Source: Holophagaceae bacterium UBA692
GTDB lineage: Bacteria > Acidobacteriota > Holophagae > Holophagales > Holophagaceae
DNA length: 5,663 nt
Assembly: GCA_002297665.1 (NCBI GenBank)
Contig: DBMS01000093.1
Coordinates: forward strand, 1 to 5,663
Reading direction: 5' to 3'
The notes under the pieces were generated by a model. It was not told the DNA's origin, searched no databases, and worked only from the letters and a program-made list of their open reading frames with translations. Shown here piece after piece: positions 1 through 4,996 of this stretch. The position numbers were made by a program, and so were the translations under genes. The first letter of the stretch is position 1; each line of letters starts with the position of its first letter.

Positions 1-1433
1 GCCTCCAGGTCATCCACCACCAGGACCGTCAGGGCCTGGGCGTCCGCGACCCCGGGGGCCGCCCCGGCGATGGGCAGGGGGAGGGTGAAGGCGAACCGGC
101 AGCCTTGGCCCAAATCGCTCTCCAGGGTCAGCGCCCCGCCCATGGCCGCCACCAGCTGCCGGCTGATGGCCAGGCCGAGGCCGGCCCCGCCGTGGCGCCG
201 CTGGACGGATGCGTCCCCCTGCTCGAAGGGCGCGAAGACGCGCTCCTGGGCCCCGGCGTCCAGGCCCGGCCCGGTGTCCTGGACGCTGAAGGCGCAACGC
301 AGGCCCGGGCCGTCCCCCCAGGAGGTCTCCAGGCCCAGGGTCACCTCCCCTGCGTCCGTGAATTTCACCGCGTTGCCCAGCAGGTTCACCAGCACCTGGC
401 GCAGGCGCAGGGCGTCCCCCAGGAGGAGGGCGGGCATGGGGCCGCCCTGTTCCACCCGGAACGCCAGCCCCTTGGCCCGGGCCAGGGGCTCCATGTCCGC
501 GCGCACGTCGGCGACCAGCTGCGCGGGGCTGAAGGGGGCCGGCTCCACCCGCAGGTGGCCGGTCTCCAGGCGGGCCTGGTCCAGCAGATCGTCCAGCAGC
601 CGCGCCAGGAGATCCCCGTTGCGGGCCAGGAGCTCCAGGGGCCCGCGCTGATCCGGCTGGAGGGGCAGCGCCTGGAGAAGCTGCACGCCGCCGAGCACGC
701 CGTTGAGGGGCGTGCGGATCTCGTGGCTCATCACCGCCAGGAAGCGGCCCTTGGCCGCGTTGGCGCGCCGGGCTTCCGCCTCGGCCGCCCTGCGTTCGGC
801 CACCTCCTGCCCCAGGCGGGTCCGCAGGGCGAAGTCCCGGCGCTGGGAGCGGTTCCAGGTCACCCGGAAGGCGAAGCCGATCCCGTTGGCGAACAGCAGG
901 TAGAGGGCGGGTAGCCCCAGGCCGGGCGCCGCCTGCGCCCGGGCGGCGGCCAGGTAACCCAGGAAGAGGGCCGACCCGCCCAGCGCGGCGCCCAGGCACA
1001 GGCCCAGGTTCAGGGGCAGCATCATGTAGACGCCCAGCGCGAAGAGGGCCAGGAAGGGAAGCTCCTGGGCCGTGGCGGGTCCGTGGGCCTGCACGAGCAG
1101 GTAGTGCTCCACCACCTCCGTGACGAAGAGCAGCGACACGCCCCCGAAGAGGAAGGCCTGGGCCGCCCGGGGGCCGCGCGCCGCCAGGGCTCCGGCCGCG
1201 CCCACCAGGCCCCAGACCGTCAGGCGAAGGGCGGCGAGGGTCCAGAAGGGACCGCCGGTACCGAAGGTCTGGTAGTCCAGCACCATTGCGGCCGCGTAGA
1301 GGCCCGGCAGGAAGGCCAGGAGCCGCATCTGCGCGGCCAGGCGGGGCCCCTGGTCCGCCGCGAACCCCGCCTCGGTGGCGGGGTCGGTGAAGACCGCCAG
1401 CCCCCAGGACAGGGCGAAACGCCCGCTGTCCAC
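1..1433 (-). CDS. Membrane-bound hybrid sensor histidine kinase (3' end beyond window)
   Basis: Sensor kinase expected to autophosphorylate on His and pass phosphate to its own receiver domain and/or the adjacent regulator. 477 complete codons are visible. Residues 1-37 are a polar lead containing FTDPATEAGF. About six hydrophobic helices follow (roughly 38-54, 64-85, 93-113, 125-143, 143-164, 172-190), then a charged, probably coiled-coil linker at 198-228. The HisKA H-box is FLAVMSHEIRTPLNG with phospho-acceptor H237. The HATPase domain has an N-box with N350 and N354, G1 DTGPG at 386-390, an F-box FAPFEQ and G2 GGAGLGL at 415-421. A receiver domain starts at about 468 (LTVLVVDD) and is cut by the window edge, so its phospho-Asp is not visible. 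The GTG start lies three bases after the regulator's stop with AGGG just upstream, which suggests translational coupling. ATG at 1328 is a possible alternative start, but it would drop the lead that such six-helix sensors seem to carry. The signal sensed is unknown. Family assignment is firm; the start is moderately sure. Confidence 0.93.
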   Translation of the reverse strand, partial: MDSGRFALSWGLAVFTDPATEAGFAADQGPRLAAQMRLLAFLPGLYAAAMVLDYQTFGTGGPFWTLAALRLTVWGLVGAAGALAARGPRAAQAFLFGGVSLLFVTEVVEHYLLVQAHGPATAQELPFLALFALGVYMMLPLNLGLCLGAALGGSALFLGYLAAARAQAAPGLGLPALYLLFANGIGFAFRVTWNRSQRRDFALRTRLGQEVAERRAAEAEARRANAAKGRFLAVMSHEIRTPLNGVLGGVQLLQALPLQPDQRGPLELLARNGDLLARLLDDLLDQARLETGHLRVEPAPFSPAQLVADVRADMEPLARAKGLAFRVEQGGPMPALLLGDALRLRQVLVNLLGNAVKFTDAGEVTLGLETSWGDGPGLRCAFSVQDTGPGLDAGAQERVFAPFEQGDASVQRRHGGAGLGLAISRQLVAAMGGALTLESDLGQGCRFAFTLPLPIAGAAPGVADAQALTVLVVDDLE

Positions 1434-1436
1434 CCG

Positions 1437-2096
1437 TCAGCCCTGGATCCGGTACCCGACCCCCGGCACGGTCTGCACCAGGGCGGGTTCGCCGGCCAGC
1501 TTGCGGCGCAGGCGGGACACCAGCACGTCCACGCTGCGGCTGCACACGGTCTCCCCCTCCGGGCTGATGATCTCCGTGAGGTCCACCCGGGACAGCACGC
1601 GGCCCCGGGCCTCCAGCAGGGCCGCGAGCAGGTCGAACTCGCCCCGGGTGAGGGGGATCTCCGCGCCGTCGGCGCCCCGCAGGCGCCGGGCGGGGATATC
1701 CAGGTGGTAGCGGCCGGCGGCGAGGATGCCGGACGCCCCGCAGCGCCGGAGGAGGTTCTGGATGCGGGCGAGCAGTTCCCGGGGGTCGTAGGGCTTGTCC
1801 AGGAAGTCGTCCGCGCCCAGTTCCAGGGCCCGGAGCCGGTCGGAAGGCCGGCTCGTCACCACCAGCACGGGGACGCTCCGCCGGATCAGGTCCCGCGCCA
1901 GGTCCAGGCCGTCTCCGTCCGGAAGGTTCAGGTCCAGGAGGACCAGGCTGGGGTGGTCCTGCGCCGCCCGGGCGCGCCCCTGGGCCAGGGTCCCGGCCTC
2001 CTCCACGGCCAGGCCGGCCTGGCGCAGGTAGGCCGCCAGCAGCAGACGCTGGGCGGGATCGTCCTCGATGAGCAGGATGGGGGCGGGGTCGTTCAT
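1437..2096 (-). CDS. OmpR/PhoB-family response regulator
   Basis: Cytoplasmic DNA-binding response regulator of 219 residues, the usual length for the family. The N-terminal receiver domain (about 6-117) has the acidic pocket E11-D12-D13, phospho-acceptor D55 in LVLLDLNLPDGDG, switch T81 and invariant K101 followed by Pro. The C-terminal winged helix (about 125-217) has the family signatures LTRGEFDLLAALLEARGRVLSR, here at 149-170, VDVLVSRLRRKL (recognition helix) and VPGVGYRI at the end. The ATG at 2096 is chosen because PILLIEDD must sit at the extreme N-terminus of a receiver; the open frame continues to 2261, but that stretch is the divergent promoter region. No strong Shine-Dalgarno precedes the ATG. 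A GATAAT -10 box about 22 bases upstream would give a very short leader. It is the first gene of a two-gene operon with the hybrid kinase, which is in the same reading frame. Target genes cannot be read from sequence; the divergent lipoprotein is the obvious candidate. Confidence 0.96.
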   Translation of the reverse strand: MNDPAPILLIEDDPAQRLLLAAYLRQAGLAVEEAGTLAQGRARAAQDHPSLVLLDLNLPDGDGLDLARDLIRRSVPVLVVTSRPSDRLRALELGADDFLDKPYDPRELLARIQNLLRRCGASGILAAGRYHLDIPARRLRGADGAEIPLTRGEFDLLAALLEARGRVLSRVDLTEIISPEGETVCSRSVDVLVSRLRRKLAGEPALVQTVPGVGYRIQG

Positions 2097-2117
2097 GCCG
2101 GGGATGGGTTGCAGGGC

Positions 2118-2146
2118 ATTATCCGCTCGTTTGCAGGTTGTTGACA
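2118..2146 (-). promoter_or_regulatory. Candidate sigma70-type promoter for the regulator-kinase operon
   Basis: On the minus strand, GATAAT (2123 to 2118) is a five-of-six match to the -10 consensus, and a stop-free AT-rich hexamer stands out in this GC-rich DNA. Seventeen bases upstream is TGTCAA (2146 to 2141), a poor -35 that coincides with one arm of the inverted repeat at 2141-2158. A weak -35 overlapping a possible operator would suit an activated or autoregulated promoter. The transcription start would fall near 2111, giving a leader of about 15 bases before the ATG at 2096. This is motif reading only. Confidence 0.4.
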
Positions 2147-2158
2147 GGCATCCGTCAA
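2141..2158. promoter_or_regulatory. Inverted repeat TTGAC-N8-GTCAA, candidate operator in the divergent intergenic region
   Basis: TTGACAGGCATCCGTCAA has perfect 5-bp arms (2141-2145 and 2154-2158) around an 8-bp centre, with one further symmetric G-C pair inside. It lies in the 110-bp gap between the divergent regulator and lipoprotein genes. It overlaps the -35 position of the candidate regulator promoter and supplies TTGACA on the plus strand, which could be a -35 for the lipoprotein gene, although no good -10 stands 16-18 bases downstream. OmpR-family proteins more often bind direct repeats, so the binder could be another protein, or the symmetry could be chance. Confidence 0.3.
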
Positions 2159-2206
2159 GATTTCCGCAAACCCCATCCAGCCTGTTGGTTTCCCCACGGA
2201 GCCCCC

Positions 2207-2269
2207 ATGCGACACCCCGGTCCGGCCTGCCTTCCCCTCCTGGTCCTCCTCCTCGCCGCACTGGGCTGC
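2207..2269 (+). other. Lipoprotein signal peptide and lipobox Cys
   Basis: The first 21 codons give a short N-region (MRHPGPACLP), an uninterrupted hydrophobic stretch (LLVLLLAAL), then Gly and Cys at the predicted signal-peptidase II cleavage site. The -3/-2 residues (Ala, Leu) are not the most canonical order, but LAALGC followed by SGGG is common among bacterial lipoproteins. Residue +2 is Ser rather than Asp; by the enterobacterial sorting rule that favours the outer membrane, and whether the rule holds in this organism is unknown. Confidence 0.82.
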
Positions 2270-4996
2270 AGCGGCGGCGGGTCGCGTTCCGCCCCGGACG
2301 CGACCACGTCGGGGGCGCTCACCATCGCCGAGGTGTACGAGAAGACCCTCGCGTCCCTGAAGGCGGGCCACGTGGACACCGACGGGGACACCATTCCCGA
2401 CGACATCGAGACGGGGCTCCTGCACACCGACCCCACCAAGGTCGACACCGACGGGGACGGCATCCCCGACAACGTGGAGGTCTTCGGGAACAAGGCCTGG
2501 AAGGCCGGGGACCCCCTGGCGGACAAGAACCGCAACGGCGTCATCGCGGCCCTGGACCAGGACGACGATGGGGACGGCGCCAACGACGGCGACCTGGTGG
2601 ACAGCGACGGCGACGGCATCCCCGACTACCTGGAGTTCTACGGCTACACCTACGAGGCGCTCACCGGCAAGCCCAAGCTCTGGGACGGCGTGGACCACTC
2701 CGTGCCCTACTTCAAGACCGACCCCAACCAGCGGTCCACGGACCAGGACCCCTTCGACGACAGCACCGAGATCTCGGGCCTCAACATGGACGTGTCCGTG
2801 AAGAGCCCAGGGGGCCTGCCCATGGTTCCGGCCCTGCCGGAGATCGTGGTGCGCATGGACGGCTACCGGGTGACCACCCTGGACGAGATCACCTTCACCG
2901 AGACCAAGTCCGTGACCAAGGAGACCACCTGGGAATGCCAGACGGAAGCCCGGGATTCCCGCACCACCGAGCACGGCTGGGAGGTGGGGTACGAGGCCAC
3001 GGCCGGGTATTCCTTCCCCGGCTGGGAGGCCAGCGTCACCTTCCACGCCAACTATTCGGGCAGCATCTCCAACACCCACGAGACCAGCACGTCCAATTCC
3101 AAGGGCGGGTCGGTGGCCAACGCCGAGGAGTGGAGCAAGGCCCGGACCACCAAGCCCTCGGAAGCCGCCGCCATCAAGCTCTTCCTGAAGGTGTACAACA
3201 CCGGCACCGCCTGCGCGAGCAACGTCGTGCCCACCATGACGCTGCGCATCGGCGGCCACAACGTGGCCACCTTCCAGCCCGGGGAGACCCAGGTCAACCT
3301 CCTGGAGCCCGGCGCCACCTATCCTTCGACCCCCGGCGTCTACTGGGTGGTGGACACCAACCAGAACGGCGGGAAGATCACCCTCACCATCGACGAGCTG
3401 CGGGCCCTGGAGAGCGGCGCGCCCGTGACCCTCACCCTCACCCAGATGAGCGCCGACGTCATGCGCAAGGACGCCGCCACGGGCGCCTACGTGTCCATGG
3501 GCGACTGGAACGAGTATGCCGCCCGCTGCCGGGCCGTGTGCGCCGACCTGTACTTCGACACCGGCGACGGGAACTTCACCCACAGCCTCGTCTACGCGGG
3601 GAACTCCCCCACCTCGCCCCGGGTGACCCTGGGAGACGCCTTCCTGTGGGCCATCGGGGGCTTCACCAGCCAGGGCCTCGGCGTGAACTACCGGGACCTG
3701 GCGGGCCTGTCCCAGCAGATGGACCTGGCCAACTGGACGGTGTGCATGGACGGCGGCACCTATTCCGCCAACGGCCTGGTCAAGGGCGCGCCCCTGCCCG
3801 CGGGCACCAACATCTTCGACCTGCGCCTCAACCCCAGTTCGGTGATCTTCGCCCGGGCGCCCCGGGTGAACCCGGATCCCCAGTACCCCCTCCTGCCCGA
3901 CATCTACTACGCCTTCTACGACAGCTCCCTGGGCAGCGTGAGCGGGGTGGTGAGCGACTACAACGGCGTGGCCAAGGTGGAGTTCCTCGACGGCGCCGGC
4001 GTCGCCCGGCCCATGGCCCAGGACCTGCCGGGATCGGACTTCTACGTGTACTACCCCCTGGCCGACCTCGCCAGCTACCCGGACGGGTACCGCTTCACCG
4101 GCAAGGAGAAGATCCGCGTCACCAACGTGAAGGGCATCGTCGCCGAACAGACCCTCTCGGGCATCTACGTGGTCCCGGTGCCCACCGCGCCCGACATCAA
4201 GTGGGCCACCGTGGAGAAGGTGACCGACGCCGAGGGCGCGTCCACCTCCTTCCTGGAAGCCGAGGTGGTGCCCGATCCCCGCACCGTCCTGTCGCGGGTG
4301 GAGCTCTACTACCCCTTCTCGGGGTCGTACGCCCTCGTCCCCCTGGACCACGTGCCCGACGCCTACCGCCGTCCCAACCGCTGGCGGGCGCAGCTTCCGG
4401 CCCCGGCGGCGAACCTGCTCACGTCCTCGGAGCTGGTGGCCTTCACCAGCGACGGGCTCTACTCGACCCTGGGAGGCGCCCGGTTCCAGGAGGTCTCGCC
4501 CTACCACGTGGGCCAGACGCACCTCTACGCCTACTACGGCTGGTACTGGACCGACGACTGGTCCAGCTGGGCGGTGGACCTGGACGACAGCGGCATCTAC
4601 GGCTGGGGCTGGGAGGAAGGCTCCGTGTCGGGAGACAGCTACCCCATGTGCCCTGACACGACCATGGAGCTCTGGCTGGTCTACAACGCCTACCGGGGCA
4701 AGGCCGAGCTTCGCCCCCGCACCGGCATCACCAGCTGCAAGCTCCCGGCCTCCGTGGACTACGACAGCCTCACCAGCCAGGAGGCCCAGCTGTACGCCGC
4801 CAACCTGGACGTGGTCTCCGCCTACCAGGTGGACGGCTCCAACCTGGGGGACGTCTACCTCATCAAGACCGGGGAGCAGCGCCTGGCCAAGGTGAAGGTG
4901 GTGGAATACGAGGAGTACGACCCCTCCGGCGCCTACAACACCGGCCGCAGGGTCAAGCTGAAGTATTCGATCTTCCGGAAGGCCAGCGACAATTGA
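2207..4996 (+). CDS. Predicted lipoprotein with anthrax-PA / binary-toxin-B pore-forming core
   Basis: 929 residues. ATG at 2207 is chosen because GGAG lies five bases upstream and a lipoprotein signal follows at once (hydrophobic LLVLLLAALG, lipobox Cys C21, then SGGG linker). The TTG at 2138 would bury the signal. Residues 57-143 carry three DxDGDxIPD Ca-binding repeats; the third, DSDGDGIPDYLEFYGYT, matches the start of PA domain 1' (DNDGIPDSLEVEGYT, recalled). Other recalled matches follow in order: DPFDDSTEISG with DPYSDFEKVTG; YNTGTACASNVVPT (330-343) with YVNTGTAPIYNVLPT; ITLTIDELRALES (391-403) with ITMNYNQFLELEK; PRVTLGDAFLWAIG (471-484) with PDMTLKEALKIAFG; NIFDLRLNPSSVIFAR (535-550) with NIYTVLDKIKLNAKMNILIR. 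Residues 258-287 form an alternating transmembrane beta-hairpin. The known family (Pfam Binary_toxB) forms ring-shaped oligomers that translocate enzymes. PA14 and a furin site are absent. Residues about 556-929 are unrecognised, probably Ig-like beta domains plus a Trp/Tyr-rich end. Pore formation is inferred; partner and target are unknown. Confidence 0.88.
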   Translation: MRHPGPACLPLLVLLLAALGCSGGGSRSAPDATTSGALTIAEVYEKTLASLKAGHVDTDGDTIPDDIETGLLHTDPTKVDTDGDGIPDNVEVFGNKAWKAGDPLADKNRNGVIAALDQDDDGDGANDGDLVDSDGDGIPDYLEFYGYTYEALTGKPKLWDGVDHSVPYFKTDPNQRSTDQDPFDDSTEISGLNMDVSVKSPGGLPMVPALPEIVVRMDGYRVTTLDEITFTETKSVTKETTWECQTEARDSRTTEHGWEVGYEATAGYSFPGWEASVTFHANYSGSISNTHETSTSNSKGGSVANAEEWSKARTTKPSEAAAIKLFLKVYNTGTACASNVVPTMTLRIGGHNVATFQPGETQVNLLEPGATYPSTPGVYWVVDTNQNGGKITLTIDELRALESGAPVTLTLTQMSADVMRKDAATGAYVSMGDWNEYAARCRAVCADLYFDTGDGNFTHSLVYAGNSPTSPRVTLGDAFLWAIGGFTSQGLGVNYRDLAGLSQQMDLANWTVCMDGGTYSANGLVKGAPLPAGTNIFDLRLNPSSVIFARAPRVNPDPQYPLLPDIYYAFYDSSLGSVSGVVSDYNGVAKVEFLDGAGVARPMAQDLPGSDFYVYYPLADLASYPDGYRFTGKEKIRVTNVKGIVAEQTLSGIYVVPVPTAPDIKWATVEKVTDAEGASTSFLEAEVVPDPRTVLSRVELYYPFSGSYALVPLDHVPDAYRRPNRWRAQLPAPAANLLTSSELVAFTSDGLYSTLGGARFQEVSPYHVGQTHLYAYYGWYWTDDWSSWAVDLDDSGIYGWGWEEGSVSGDSYPMCPDTTMELWLVYNAYRGKAELRPRTGITSCKLPASVDYDSLTSQEAQLYAANLDVVSAYQVDGSNLGDVYLIKTGEQRLAKVKVVEYEEYDPSGAYNTGRRVKLKYSIFRKASDN
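2375..2635 (+). repeat. Three in-gene calcium-binding repeats (thrombospondin type 3-like)
   Basis: Within the lipoprotein, the repeats start at D57 (DTDGDTIPDDIE), D80 (DTDGDGIPDNVE) and D132 (DSDGDGIPDYLE), with an acidic stretch DQDDDGDGANDGD between the second and third. The DxDxDxIxxxxE spacing gives Ca ligands like those of thrombospondin type 3 repeats and PA domain 1'. The first two share the DNA string GACACCGACGGGGAC at 2375 and 2444 and continue similarly, which looks like tandem duplication. The third is the one that aligns with PA, so the first two appear to be an added N-terminal extension, perhaps a rigid Ca-stiffened stalk above the lipid anchor. Confidence 0.85.

Noticed and set aside
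10..1545. Minus-strand open frame of 511 codons covering the kinase region
   Set aside because: It gives a Pro/Gly/Arg/Ala-rich product with no motif and overlaps the kinase frame, which carries all histidine-kinase boxes. It is a GC-driven shadow.
1083..2144. Plus-strand open frame of 353 codons antisense to the regulator and kinase
   Set aside because: Low-complexity Gly/Gln/Ala/Arg composition and overlap with two firmly identified genes.
2138..2206. Upstream TTG start that would add 23 residues to the lipoprotein
   Set aside because: It would place charged residues before the signal peptide and lies in the promoter region; the ATG at 2207 has GGAG at the right spacing.
2097..2261. Extended N-terminus of the response regulator to 2261
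   Set aside because: Receiver domains begin within a few residues of the ILLIEDD strand; the added 55 residues look non-coding and overlap the divergent gene.
2375..2635. Protein identified only as a generic calcium-repeat or OmpA-like lipoprotein
   Set aside because: Thrombospondin-type repeats alone would allow this, but the long colinear match to PA domains 1'-3 and the amphipathic hairpin are not explained by it.
2093..4522. Minus-strand open frame of 809 codons antisense to the lipoprotein gene
   Set aside because: Gly/Val/His/Gln-rich product without recognisable domains; its openness follows from the third-position GC bias of the opposite strand.
2068..4656. Plus-strand open frame of 862 codons overlapping the lipoprotein gene
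   Set aside because: Its composition (Arg/Pro/Gly/His) is typical of a +1 shadow in GC-rich DNA; the frame from 2207 has a signal peptide and recognisable domains.
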